Shown in pieces: positions 58,501-61,911 of a stretch of DNA of 64,000 nt. How positions within the stretch are numbered: position 1 is the first letter of the stretch; each line of letters begins with the position of its first letter. The stretch is from Siphonodentalium dalli. Taxonomy: Eukaryota > Mollusca > Scaphopoda > Gadilida > Siphonodentaliidae. Under the pieces are notes generated by a model, which searched no databases, had not been told where the DNA came from, and was given only the letters and a program-made list of their open reading frames with translations. The stretch lies in the NCBI GenBank assembly GCA_032622095.1, contig CP136061.1, positions 250,369,582 through 250,433,581 of the forward strand, in the 5' to 3' direction. Both the position numbers and the translations under genes were made by a program.

Positions 58501-60572
58501 ACAGAATCTTTAATGCTGCACCAGTTTAGCTCCTGTGATGTAAGGATTAAGCAAAACTCGGTGCTGGTAAAAAAGAAATATTGAAAAACAAAACAAATAT
58601 AATATTTTGAGTAGGCAGCACAAAAATTGGTAGGTTGGAAGAGTGGAAACAAAGAATCTTTTAACCATTCCATGACTGGAGCTTCCTGAAATTGGGCGAA
58701 CAGAAGCTTAACACATCAAGGTAAATTAATAGCAGATGAATTCTCTTATATTTGCGAGGTTCCCTATGGGATACTCGCATATATAAGAGAATGTACTGGC
58801 ACAGAATCTTTAATGCTACACCAGCGCAGCTCCCATCATGGAAGGTTAAATTATTGCCTGAGATATGATGTGAAAGCTGTTTACTTACTCATATATATTC
58901 CAGTTTGAGAGATATCTACCCCATGATGCATCAGTCATCGCTACAGTGTATGCTCCTGTCACGTTTCCTCCATGTCCAGTTCTCGTGTTCAAAGAATCAT
59001 ACTCAGGTAAAGCATGTTATCATCGAAAAGTTACAGGCATGTTAAGGATGACCTCTGGATGGGAGCTATCAAATTTGAACGATTTTCGATGAAAAACATT
59101 GCCATCTTGGATCTTTGCATCACTAAATCATTTGGCACACCCTACAGACCACACCACTCATCCGATCATTACCAAACTTCATATGGATCGTCTGGGTGAC
59201 TACCACATGGGAGCCATAACTTTTTCTGAATTTCGTTGAAAAAGGTGGCCACCAGCGGCCATCTTGGATTCTACTGTTTACATGACTAAATCTTTCGGCA
59301 CACCCTACAGGTCACATCCGTCATCCAATTGTCACCAAACTTCATATGGATTATTGTGGGTGACCTCTAGTATAGTTTCCGGGGTATAAAATCTATTATA
59401 TATTTTGGGACTTCTGTCTGTATGTATGTTATAGACTCGAAACCTATTTGACCAATCCGACTCAAATTTGGAATGTAGGCCTAATTTGATCCCGGGAACA
59501 ATATGGGCAGGTCCAATTTCATGTGCGACCTTGACCTCGCTCATATACGCTAATATAGGCATGTTTCTGGATCGATCGAACATTTTATATCATGGAAACT
59601 TTATGAAACTTTCTGGGAAGAGGTTGACCATCTGTAAAATTCATATCTATTATTTCATACCCTGGAAACCATATATATGGGAAGAGATTCATAAGCTTTA
59701 AATGTTTCTCTTTCCGTTTGACAGGAGAACACAAGCTGATAGCGATGGGTTCAGTTCATTCTATTAATCCTAATAGGATGGTCGTCAAGAGAGTCGTACT
59801 CAGCGGGCACCTCTTCAAAGTCAACAAGAAGTCGGCTGTTGTTCGTTACATGTTCTTCAACAGAGGTAAACTTCATGTTTCATAACATTTCTGCTACTTG
59901 AAAAAGAAACTTTGCTTTTTTTAAAGGGACATAATCTAGTCCAGGAAATGTCATTTATAGCTATCATAGTTACATATACTATTATAGTTAAATATGACTA
60001 TTGTACAATAATATTTTTCCAATATGCACCAATCGTGATGTTGCTCTAGCATGCCATATTTTGACGTCACCTGATTTCTGATCTATAGGTCAGCTACTGA
60101 ATTCCTATTGGTGTGAATTAATGTCAGAGCCTATGAAAACCACACTTACATTGAGGCCGCATGCCTATTGTTGTGGGGACAAAATTTTATCTCAGACAAC
60201 ATCACGGGATACATGGAGATTTGATACCTCAGGCTTCAAAATTGACATCCAGGTATTAAATCTAAATAAATCTACAAAGGATGCCAACTGACCAGCGTCC
60301 TCAATTTTCTGTTATACCATATTTATATTATACGATACAGAATTTATTATATTTATATTATATACAGAATTTATTATATTTATATTATATACAAAATTTA
60401 TTATAATTGTATTATATAGAATTTATTATATTTATATTATATATGGAATTTATTATATTGATATTATATACAGAATTTGCTTTTATTTTATTTTCAGAGG
60501 ATATTATGTGGTTCAAGCCCGTCGAGCTGCGGACAAAATGGGGAAGACGAGGGCATATCAAAGAGCCATTAG
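19136..60572 (+). CDS. TSR1: Pre-rRNA-processing protein TSR1 (gene span, 3' end beyond window)
   Basis: TSR1 is a nucleolar and cytoplasmic GTPase-like factor, related to BMS1, that binds pre-40S particles and is needed for late small-subunit maturation. Nineteen exons join with matching phases to give 732 codons; animal TSR1 is about 800 residues, so roughly 60 C-terminal residues are missing beyond the right edge. In order: basic N-terminus with [13 protein letters not shown] (residues 14-26), a degenerate G-domain-like part (about 85-230), the AARP2CN-type domain (about 250-325), a region with [16 protein letters not shown] (about 350-370), an acidic linker (about 395-460), and the RIBIOP_C-type domain (about 480 to the end) with [27 protein letters not shown] and [16 protein letters not shown]. 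The gene is over 41 kb because its introns are full of mobile elements. Identification is by recognition of the translation. Confidence 0.95.
19629..19775. repeat. 'ggatgccggatgc' short-repeat cluster
   Basis: Contains gggtgacgaccccc, tctgttatggcgtattccgg and several ccggatg(c) units. The same words recur at 26620-26712, where the cccccc-side motif is inverted. This suggests two copies of one element in intron 1. Confidence 0.55.
19939..20425. mobile_element. ~490-bp MITE with TTAAAGGTACTCAATCCG ends
   Basis: The left end ttaaaggtactcaatccg and right end cggattgagtacctttaa are perfect complements. It contains ggcttcgggggtcaa and a caaagctca pair in inverted orientation. Other copies: 25498-25960, 63721 to the window end, and interrupted copies in the 1.65-kb array. 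Confidence 0.88.
20426..21969. other. Unannotated intron sequence
   Basis: A poly-C run of about 17 at 21822-21838 and a single arm of the 4377-4612 MITE near 21642. No exon or RNA gene recognised. Confidence 0.5.
21970..22530. repeat. Degenerate minisatellite of ~25-30 bp
   Basis: Many imperfect repeats of a word like cccaaaccatccaatgagtgt, with the gagtgtc and tcccaaa parts best kept. Copies are heavily diverged. Confidence 0.65.
22561..24177. other. Unannotated intron sequence
   Basis: The only structure seen is a three-copy ~27-bp repeat at 23345-23415, with aaaatggccgccactttttt as its core, and a C-run at 23581. Confidence 0.5.
23345..23415. repeat. Three-copy ~27-bp tandem repeat
   Basis: Units contain atgg(c/a)cgccact followed by a T-run and caa. 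Short AT/GC mixed tandem repeat. Confidence 0.7.
24178..24349. mobile_element. Terminal fragment of a hAT-like element
   Basis: It is dense in gtaatcaattacattt words in both orientations and ends gattac-type repeats with tgtaatcgccccaaccctg. A terminus reading cagggttggggcgattaca on the other strand is typical of hAT elements in animals. The opposite end was not found nearby. Confidence 0.6.
24925..25266. mobile_element. ~340-bp element with inverted ends
   Basis: gcgacagaatacgttac at 24929 is complementary to gtaacgtattctgtcgc at 25247. No open frame between. Likely a MITE. Confidence 0.6.
25498..25960. mobile_element. MITE of the TTAAAGGTACTCAAT family with an expanded G-run
   Basis: Left ttaaaggtactcaatccg, right tgattgagtacctttaa. 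Internal sequence matches the interrupted copies in the 1.65-kb array. Where other copies have five G after ggcttc, this one has a long G-run. Confidence 0.85.
25541..25584 (+). repeat. G44 homopolymer
   Basis: Forty-four consecutive G on the + strand, which is the TSR1 coding strand. Confidence 0.95.
26169..26450. mobile_element. MITE with 'ctaactcgcggccat' ends, copy 3
   Basis: Same family as 6155-6395: left cattaactccgcggccat, right atggtcgcgagtaagtta, with agtagcatttccatata inside. Confidence 0.75.
26620..26712. repeat. 'ggatgccggatgc' short-repeat cluster, second copy
   Basis: Contains tctgttatggcgtattccgg and ggggggtcgtcaccctc; partner of 19629-19775. Confidence 0.55.
27541..27611 (+). 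CDS. TSR1: TSR1 exon 2
   Basis: Acceptor ttttctag, donor caa|gtaagt; phase 1 in, phase 0 out. It encodes residues 38-61 with [17 protein letters not shown], matching the conserved lysine-rich segment after the N-terminus of TSR1. Confidence 0.9.
28452..28600. repeat. Inverted repeat of ~150 bp
   Basis: ggttttgactggtagagtaa pairs with ttattctaccagtcaaaacc, and gatcgatatgggtcat pairs loosely with atgacctcaatcgat. Probable MITE in intron 2. Confidence 0.7.
28905..29207. mobile_element. Palindromic element with nested hairpins and a CATGAAAGGGTTAA end
   Basis: It contains four copies of a tgcattctcttatatatgcg-type arm arranged so that each pair is a hairpin and both pairs also form one larger palindrome centred near 29043. 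The right end is gctcccgacatgaaagggttaa; the left end is eroded. It lies 270 bp before TSR1 exon 3. Confidence 0.75.
29481..29567 (+). CDS. TSR1: TSR1 exon 3
   Basis: Acceptor gatatttcag, donor gtt|gtaagg, 29 codons, residues 62-90. Basic [16 protein letters not shown] followed by PPHLV, as in TSR1 before the G-like domain. A hAT-like MITE starts 9 bp after the exon end and its target duplication lies inside the donor site. Confidence 0.92.
29577..29830. mobile_element. hAT-like MITE with double hairpin, copy 1
   Basis: Ends caagccttgaaatagggtgt and the complement. Inside are two hairpins built from agaatgaggtccccagaggg-type arms. Flanks taaggttg and taagattg look like an 8-bp target duplication with one change. 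It sits just inside intron 3, within the donor region of exon 3. Confidence 0.85.
29875..30273 (+). mobile_element. piggyBac-like palindromic MITE, copy 1
   Basis: Bounded by ttaaccctttacccaac and gttgggtaaagggttaa, so TTAA lies at both edges with CCC-starting ends, as in piggyBac elements. It contains ccggccaaaaccggccaaat on one side and two hairpins of the gccaatgcattctcttata type, joined by an AT-rich spacer. Near-identical copies: 43108-43507 (inverted), 54084-54483, 56821-57211. Confidence 0.88.
30289..30520. mobile_element. TTAA-type palindromic MITE (CCCTTTCATGACTGGAGC family)
   Basis: Left end ttaaccctttcatgactgga, then two hairpins of the gccaatgcattctcttata type. The right end is worn to cacaggatctttaatgttaa. 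Confidence 0.7.
30517..30762. mobile_element. MITE with gttgaacttattatctgaac hairpin
   Basis: It contains aagttcaacaaa / tttgttgaactt around ccgtaggc, then ttgaataatagaccaatcca and tgggagaatccatttagta before ttaac. Related copies: 33590-33810, 40925-41215 and 43852-44450 (split). Confidence 0.65.
30838..30945. mobile_element. Half copy of the hAT-like hairpin MITE
   Basis: One hairpin only: gaatgaggtccccagaggtt to ctctggggacctcattcagc. Confidence 0.8.
31670..33085. repeat. Interspersed repeat with ~324-bp higher-order tandem units
   Basis: It opens with taccccccgcaacgaag and a G-run plus gtccatccgtccgtcgtccg, and ends gggggtatccgtagtcccat. The word accatgggaac(c/t)tgtg occurs about every 150-171 bp at roughly 31822, 31992, 32145, 32316, 32469, 32639 and 32792, with spacing alternating near 170 and 153. 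Short open frames here are repeat artefacts. Confidence 0.85.
33590..33810. mobile_element. MITE with gttgaacttattatc hairpin, second copy
   Basis: aataagttcatcaaacaacc pairs with ggccatttgttgaacttatt, followed by accattccaatgtatac and tgggagagtccatttagta. It lies directly before TSR1 exon 4 (exon start 33837). Confidence 0.65.
33837..33949 (+). CDS. TSR1: TSR1 exon 4
   Basis: Acceptor ctgtttcag, donor ag|gtaagg, phase 0 in and 2 out; residues 91-128. It begins [12 protein letters not shown], the first strand of the G-like domain. Its phase joins directly to exon 5. Confidence 0.92.
34027..34281. mobile_element. hAT-like MITE with double hairpin, copy 2
   Basis: Ends caagccttgaaatagggtgt and ccctattttatggcttg. 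Both flanks read atatcatt, a perfect 8-bp target duplication. Confidence 0.92.
34626..36549. mobile_element. MITE of the TTAAAGGGGTACTGTACG family split by a 1.35-kb repeat
   Basis: Left ttaaagggatactctaccc, right ggcgtacagtacccctttaa. The outer segments match 7739-8331, but the match stops at 34800 and resumes at about 36155. Confidence 0.85.
34801..36155. repeat. Interspersed repeat with 'ggcgcgggctacaggtcgta' tandem units
   Basis: It begins tagctcaacttactttgtaa and ends near taagttgagctgcagtgtca. About seven units contain aaatcctttggcgcgggc, gacatgtagatgggaacgag and ggccgccagcagccatcttg, with spacing of about 95-195 bp. Diverged copies: 42050-42368, 51465-51600 and 59040-59370. Confidence 0.85.
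36641..36656 (+). pseudogene. Remnant of a third copy of the TSR1 exon 5 start (left part)
   Basis: ttcagtatcccgagct matches the acceptor and first bases of exon 5. The copy resumes after two MITEs (36852 gcagcgactatca, 37309 gactatccat). Confidence 0.8.
36657..36851. mobile_element. ~195-bp TTAA hairpin MITE inserted in an exon 5 copy
   Basis: The ends ttaaccctttcagtgcc and ggaaagggttaa carry TTAA at both edges. Long arms pair almost completely (gattataataatgtgatac with gtatcacattattataatc). Empty-site comparison with 37344-37380 shows TTAA was the target. Confidence 0.92.
36865..37308. mobile_element. hAT-like MITE with double hairpin, copy 4
   Basis: Starts caagcctcaaatagtgtg, ends cactatttgtaggcttg, flanked by gactatca and gactatcc. 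Its centre holds an extra ~170 bp relative to other copies. It is inserted in the same exon 5 remnant as the TTAA element. Confidence 0.85.
37321..37440 (+). repeat. 60-bp tandem duplication of the TSR1 intron 4/exon 5 boundary
   Basis: 37321-37380 and 37381-37440 align end to end: both have ttcag then tat(c/t)ccgagatttaagcag and ccatacatgtt. The first copy has its own acceptor (37343) and stays open in frame into the second. Confidence 0.95.
37404..37599 (+). CDS. TSR1: TSR1 exon 5
   Basis: Acceptor ttatttcag at 37403, donor aag|gtaatc; residues 128-193. It includes [17 protein letters not shown] and [17 protein letters not shown], strongly TSR1-like. The first 37 bases and the acceptor are a tandem duplication of 37344-37380. 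The upstream acceptor at 37343 would add 20 in-frame residues. Confidence 0.93.
37600..37725. repeat. AT-rich 'gttaaagaatgtaagaaaa' repeats
   Basis: Several copies of aattgttaaagaatgtaag follow the exon 5 donor directly. The same word forms the spacer of the piggyBac-like MITEs and an expanded run at 46300-46480. Confidence 0.65.
37896..37966 (+). CDS. TSR1: TSR1 exon 6
   Basis: Acceptor ttttttcag, donor cg|gtaagg, phase 0 in and 2 out; residues 194-217. It encodes [15 protein letters not shown], equivalent to the GLPLKKQ segment of vertebrate TSR1. Confidence 0.9.
38202..38326. repeat. Inverted repeat
   Basis: gtgtgttaatgggtttgt pairs with acaaacccattaacacac; cacttgtgcca and tggcactcatg add a partial inner pair. 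Confidence 0.75.
38351..39768. mobile_element. 1.4-kb non-autonomous hAT-like element
   Basis: Ends cagggtttccgccaggccgg and ccttggcggaaaccctg are inverted. Flanks are both TA repeats, compatible with an 8-bp duplication but not diagnostic. No transposase is readable. Internal copies of gagatcccgtgctatcgtac lie at 38719 and 38850. It lies in TSR1 intron 6. Confidence 0.7.
39838..39994 (+). CDS. TSR1: TSR1 exon 7
   Basis: The acceptor is a less common tttgaag, the donor gag|gtgaat; phase 2 in, 0 out; residues 217-269. It encodes [24 protein letters not shown] and [17 protein letters not shown], the lead into the AARP2CN-type domain. An alternative acceptor cannot be excluded, but this one gives the right phase and length. 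Confidence 0.88.
40038..40300. mobile_element. TTAA-type palindromic MITE
   Basis: Left ttaacccttttgtgacagga, right attcatgaaagtgttaa; two gcattctc..atatatg hairpins inside. It lies 43 bp after TSR1 exon 7. Confidence 0.75.
40301..42049. other. Intron 7 sequence with minor repeats
   Basis: Two copies of actatttttcgctc(a/g)gtttt at 40780 and 41696, a gaattcgcgca inverted pair at 40800-40855, remnants of the gttgaactaattatctgaac MITE near 40925-41215, and a ttggacgtaaac / gtttacgtccaa inverted pair at 41910-41962. No gene. Confidence 0.5.
42050..42368. repeat. Diverged copy of the 34801 repeat, ending at the exon 8 acceptor
   Basis: It has catggcttccatcaaccgtc, cttggatttactatttgcat and ends gcgtcattgacaccttcatt, which matches the 3' end of the 34801 repeat (gtgtcattgacactttcatt). 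Confidence 0.65.
42372..42539 (+). CDS. TSR1: TSR1 exon 8
   Basis: Acceptor tattctcag, donor cag|gtagga, 56 codons; residues 270-325. It holds the AARP2CN core [20 protein letters not shown] followed by GDFQMSQID. The end of an interspersed repeat lies a few bases upstream of the acceptor. Confidence 0.93.
43108..43507 (-). mobile_element. piggyBac-like palindromic MITE, copy 2 (inverted)
   Basis: Same as 29875-30273 but reversed: ttaaccctttacccaacaga on the left, ggccggtttgttgggtaaag then ggttaa on the right. Confidence 0.9.
43515..43630. repeat. ~115-bp repeat shared with 53491-53605
   Basis: Starts tgagagctttccgat and includes cccataattctgctgtgg and ggagt.gattattta. Both copies sit shortly before an exon (9 and 14). 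Confidence 0.75.
43685..43829 (+). CDS. TSR1: TSR1 exon 9
   Basis: Acceptor gttaaag, donor g|gttaga, phase 0 in and 1 out; residues 326-373. It contains [20 protein letters not shown], one of the most conserved TSR1 stretches. Confidence 0.93.
43852..44450. mobile_element. TTAA-type MITE split by a hAT-like MITE
   Basis: Left part ttaaccctttctatactgat with attggattctcccactcagt; right part aacttattatatgaacattt to gtatttagtataggttaa. Between them lies 44000-44356. Confidence 0.65.
44000..44356. mobile_element. hAT-like MITE with double hairpin, copy 5 (nested)
   Basis: Starts caagtctgaatttagcttg, ends ctaaattcagacttg. Flanks gatgaata and gattcata resemble a worn 8-bp duplication. Confidence 0.75.
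44769..46610. mobile_element. TTAA-type palindromic MITE carrying a nested insertion
   Basis: Left ttaaccctttctgatgggag, right cagctcccatcatgaaaggg. It is split at a TA by 44841-46261 and carries an expanded AT-rich spacer (46283-46480). Confidence 0.75.
44841..46261. mobile_element. 1.4-kb TA-flanked element with TACCGTACTGACC ends
   Basis: Left taccgtactgacccgcgttt, right gaaccgggtcagtacggta; subterminal ggcttaaac(t/a)c(g)gatat repeats at both ends. No transposase frame. TA at the edges suits a Tc1/mariner/pogo-group element. Inserted into the hairpin MITE above. Confidence 0.8.
46955..47340. mobile_element. TTAA-type palindromic MITE
   Basis: Left ttaactcttccatgactgga, right cagctcccatcatgaaaggg then ttaa, with two gcattctcttatata hairpins. 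It contains the small insertion 47080-47195. Confidence 0.8.
47080..47195. mobile_element. 116-bp insertion with CAGCCYTC ends
   Basis: Starts cagccttcataattggcttg, ends gaattaagagggctg; aacaat on both sides looks like a 6-bp target duplication. It interrupts the spacer of the host MITE (cctaacaat / atttt). Confidence 0.7.
47464..47552 (+). CDS. TSR1: TSR1 exon 10
   Basis: Acceptor aattacag, donor aag|gttagt; phase 1 in, 0 out; residues 374-403. It contains [14 protein letters not shown], equivalent to KVPKGTSSYQAEWI in vertebrates. Confidence 0.93.
47965..50255 (-). mobile_element. pogo-like DNA transposon, 2.3 kb
   Basis: Ends taccgtaaatttcggtgtat and, on the other strand, taccgtaaatttttgtgtat are inverted, with TA at each edge. 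Subterminal gtataagacgcaccc repeats occur at 47984 and 48032 and a gtataaggcgcacc near 50181. Its one gene is 48352-49359. An alternative right end (gaaatttacggta) lies at 49390-49402. Confidence 0.85.
48352..49359 (-). CDS. pogo-like transposase, DNA-binding domain deleted
   Basis: 335 residues. The DDE/DDD core is complete by eye: first Asp in [10 protein letters not shown], second in [14 protein letters not shown], third in [16 protein letters not shown], with [19 protein letters not shown] and [13 protein letters not shown] between. The N-terminus keeps only [17 protein letters not shown], the start of a Psq-type helix-turn-helix, and then jumps to [14 protein letters not shown], which in relatives follows about 100-150 residues later. 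The join falls on a DYE motif. The C-terminus is acidic. With no stops or frameshifts it could make a protein, but it would lack normal terminus binding. The usual family length is about 450-550 residues. Confidence 0.88.
   Translation of the reverse strand: MDKRGIKRKRQSYETRFKLEVVKDYEDRLFEFQRFVVNQRKRYDYSLDQIGNMDEVPMFFNMPPERTVNKLGEKTIQIKTTGHERSHFTVVLACMADGSKLKSTLIFKRKTIPKEKFPPGVNIRVQNKGWMDDAGMQEWVKSCYNKRNGGLRQKRSLLVLDSFSEHKTDGVRSKLKNSNVDMAVIPGGMTSILQPLDVCLNKPFKASIREQWCEWMCDPTQMVFTKGGNLKGLSLPLVAQWVVNAREKINPKMVINSFKKCCISNAMDGTEDDVLFSDVVCKKGESAKVVDECEDECEDDVFIESLNVEVYDDALSDAEWFKLFIDNDESDDESE
50270..50600. repeat. Partial copy of the 31670-33085 repeat
   Basis: gtccgagcttgtattcctac, acttggcacatatatgtag and gcacctgcaattatgaggtc match that family; ends gtcccacctctagttt twice. 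Confidence 0.75.
50686..50937. repeat. Minisatellite 'atcatttgattgacttccaa'
   Basis: About seven units of 33-54 bp in intron 10, just before exon 11. Later units gain ttgctactcataaaaaaaag. Confidence 0.85.
50969..51070 (+). CDS. TSR1: TSR1 exon 11 (acidic linker)
   Basis: Acceptor tttttgcag, donor act|gtaaga, 34 codons; residues 404-437. Almost entirely Asp, Glu, Gly and Ser, ending DNDEEYET, matching the acidic EEEYETMT region of TSR1. Confidence 0.9.
51175..51252. mobile_element. End fragment of the hAT-like hairpin MITE
   Basis: ttcaccctgtgggggacctc to cagacacactatttccagac then ttg; only one end remains. Confidence 0.7.
51364..51434 (+). CDS. TSR1: TSR1 exon 12
   Basis: Acceptor taattacag, donor at|gtgaga; phase 0 in, 2 out; residues 438-461. 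Starts [17 protein letters not shown] and continues the acidic linker. Confidence 0.88.
51465..51600. repeat. Fragment of the 34801 repeat family
   Basis: gagctattgtcatgggatgg, ggcc.tcaacattttccttt and accaaacttcatatggatct recall that family. Confidence 0.55.
51805..51867. mobile_element. End fragment of the hAT-like hairpin MITE near exon 13
   Basis: gtggggatctcattctgcaa to cagacacactac and ccaggcttg, ending about 25 bp before the exon 13 acceptor. Confidence 0.65.
51892..51984 (+). CDS. TSR1: TSR1 exon 13
   Basis: Acceptor ttattcag, donor ag|gtaaat, phase 2 in and 2 out; residues 461-492. It contains [20 protein letters not shown], equivalent to MFPDEVDTP in vertebrates. Its 3' part and donor are duplicated about 95 bp downstream. 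Confidence 0.92.
52016..52088 (+). pseudogene. Partial duplicate of TSR1 exon 13 with its donor
   Basis: It matches 51921-51993 (offset 95 bp) from atgtgatgttccctgacgag to gtaaataa with few changes. There is no acceptor in front, and the offset is not a multiple of three. Confidence 0.9.
52329..52605. repeat. 33-bp minisatellite, about eight copies
   Basis: Unit ttaggggagaaacgtgctgt followed by ctggtgtgatttg; six copies appear identical and the last two are worn. Eleven codons per unit, so all frames stay open, but this is not a gene. Confidence 0.95.
52767..53020. mobile_element. hAT-like MITE with double hairpin, copy 3
   Basis: Starts caaaccttgaaatagtgtgc, ends cactatttcaaggctcg; flanks ctaaaaac and ctaaagac, an 8-bp duplication with one change. 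Confidence 0.88.
53257..53491. repeat. Two tandem units of ~121 bp
   Basis: atatctcag.gga(c)tgacaaaaac, aaggcaatcatagc and cattccaaattttatt occur in each unit. Confidence 0.85.
53491..53605. repeat. ~115-bp repeat shared with 43515-43630
   Basis: tgagagctttccgattttat, cccataattctgctgtgg and tcgattatttatggcattac; ends shortly before exon 14. Confidence 0.75.
53623..53767 (+). CDS. TSR1: TSR1 exon 14
   Basis: Acceptor cctgcag, donor ctc|gtaagt; phase 2 in, 0 out; residues 492-540. It contains [19 protein letters not shown] and [11 protein letters not shown], hallmarks of the TSR1/BMS1 C-terminal domain. Confidence 0.95.
54084..54483 (+). mobile_element. piggyBac-like palindromic MITE, copy 3
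   Basis: Same ends, hairpins and spacer as 29875-30273 with only scattered changes; intron 14. Confidence 0.9.
54484..55132. other. Rest of intron 14
   Basis: AT-rich, no repeat or gene recognised. Confidence 0.5.
55133..55184 (+). CDS. TSR1: TSR1 exon 15
   Basis: A 52-bp exon: acceptor acatttcag, donor g|gtatgt, phase 0 in and 1 out; residues 541-557. It encodes [17 protein letters not shown], equivalent to GWYVTLHVSEVP in vertebrates. Confidence 0.9.
55423..55628 (+). CDS. TSR1: TSR1 exon 16
   Basis: Acceptor gattttag, donor aag|gtaaat; phase 1 in, 0 out; residues 558-626. It contains [14 protein letters not shown], a [15 protein letters not shown] segment and KHK at its end. Confidence 0.95.
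55813..56060. repeat. Two tandem units of ~174 bp
   Basis: ttagatagtctcaactgaat, gaagtttggtatgtgggttt and caagttcaaactcgggttct are repeated; intron 16. Confidence 0.8.
56821..57211 (+). mobile_element. piggyBac-like palindromic MITE, copy 4
   Basis: Same as copy 3 but lacking one ccggccaaaa unit near its left end; intron 16. Confidence 0.9.
57212..58034. other. Intron 16 sequence
   Basis: No gene recognised; an atcaatcaacaatcaa run at 57615. Confidence 0.45.
58035..58850. repeat. Tandem duplicates of worn palindromic MITEs
   Basis: The block with taaggattaagcaaaact, ggtgctggtaaaaaagaaa and ttttaaccattccatgactg occurs at 58194-58335 and 58532-58678, about 338 bp apart. gcattctcttatatatgcga hairpins lie between and after. 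It begins with taaaggcccacttaattgtc, also found at 60644. Confidence 0.7.
58904..59006 (+). CDS. TSR1: TSR1 exon 17
   Basis: Acceptor atattccag, donor g|gtaaag; phase 0 in, 1 out; residues 627-660. It contains [18 protein letters not shown]. Confidence 0.94.
59040..59370. repeat. Diverged copy of the 34801 repeat family
   Basis: Two units with gccatcttgga, actaaatc.tt.ggcacacc and accaaacttcatatgga; intron 17. Confidence 0.65.
59725..59865 (+). CDS. TSR1: TSR1 exon 18
   Basis: Acceptor tttgacag, donor g|gtaaac; phase 1 in and 1 out; residues 661-707. It contains [20 protein letters not shown] and VVRYMFFNR. Confidence 0.95.
60307..60480. repeat. AT-rich ~27-bp tandem repeat
   Basis: About six units of tatacagaatttattatatt, ending just before the exon 19 acceptor tract. 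Confidence 0.8.
60498..60572 (+). CDS. TSR1: TSR1 exon 19, last exon visible
   Basis: Acceptor attttcag, donor g|gtaacc; phase 1 in and 1 out; residues 708-732. It contains [20 protein letters not shown]. Reading through the donor gives GNHGNL and a stop, so the exon may instead extend to 60592. The expected remaining ~60 residues were not found downstream in the window. Confidence 0.9.
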   Translation, partial: RILCGSSPSSCGQNGEDEGISKSH

Positions 60573-60643
60573 GTAACCACGGCAACCTCTAAACTAAAAC
60601 ATCAGAATACTTTCTGCGAACTTTCTCTATCCATGACAATATT

Positions 60644-61422
60644 AAAGGCCCACTTAATTTTCGAACCCCCAGATCACATATATAAAATATATGCCATATT
60701 ATATACCATGAACCCCAAGATCACATCTATAAAATATATTCCATATTATATACCATGAACCCCCAGATCACATATATAAAATATATGCCATATTATATAC
60801 CATGAACCCCAAGATCACATCTATAAAATATATGCCATATTATATACCATGAACCCCCAGATCACATATATAAAATATATGCCATATTATATACCATGAA
60901 CCCCCAGATCACATATATAAAATATATGCCATATTATATACCATGAACCCCCAGATCACATATATAAAAGATATGCCATATTATATACCATGAACCCCCA
61001 GATCACATATATAAAAGATATGGCATATTTATATACCATGAACCCCCAGATCACATATATAAAATATATGCCATATTATGTACCATGAACCACCAAATAA
61101 CATATATAAAATATATGCTATATTATATACCATGAACCACCAGATCACATATATAAAATATATGCCATATTATATACCATGAACCCCCAGATCACATATA
61201 TAAAATATATGCCATATTATATACCATGAACCCCCACATCACATATATAAAATATATGCCATATTATATACCATGAACCCCCAGATCACATATATAAAAT
61301 ATATGCCATATTATATACCATGAACCCCCAGATCACATATATAAAATATATGCCATATTATATACCATGAACCCCCAGATCACATATATAAAATATATGC
61401 CATATTATATACCATTTGAAAG
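60644..61422. repeat. 46-47-bp minisatellite, about sixteen copies
   Basis: Unit contains accatgaacccccagatcac and atataaaatatatgccatat. The first unit is preceded by taaaggcccacttaatt. Copies differ by single bases. Confidence 0.95.
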
Positions 61423-61552
61423 AGGAAGCTTCAAAACATTGTATTATCATCTTATCCGGTGTAGTGAACTGTGAACATGTTGTTTTTGTTGAGTTACCGA
61501 TGTGTTTTTGTGCTTAAGTTTCATCTATTTTGTTGTGCAAAGTGTATTATTT

Positions 61553-61620
61553 TCAGTGGAGGGGGAAATAACTCTATATCTTAAAGATCGAGTTATTCCC
61601 CTTCCACTGAAAATATATAT
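61553..61620. repeat. Near-perfect hairpin
   Basis: attttcagtggagggggaat-type left arm pairs with ttccccttccactgaaaata around atcttaaagatc, with one or two mismatches. Confidence 0.85.
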
Positions 61621-61911
61621 TTAGTTTGAATTCTGTTGCATTTTGGGAGCCATAATGTGGGGGAATCTTTCTTTGATTTCAGCTGTTTTCTATTTTCCAT
61701 GGGCATCTTCTGAGACACAGGTATTTCACATGGTGACGAATTATAGTATTATAATCATATTTTATGGCATATATTATTATTAAAACCTATATCAAAGCAC
61801 TATAAAATAAAATAATCGGTTCCTCAAAAATTCAGTGGGACTGATCGAATACTACCCAAAAAGGCCAGACCCAGTCCAAAAAAAAATGTAAAAAAATACG
61901 TGGCCTCTGAT

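Noticed and set aside
60666-61422. CRISPR-like or satellite centromere array
   Set aside because: Head-to-tail 46-bp minisatellite without spacers, only 0.75 kb long.
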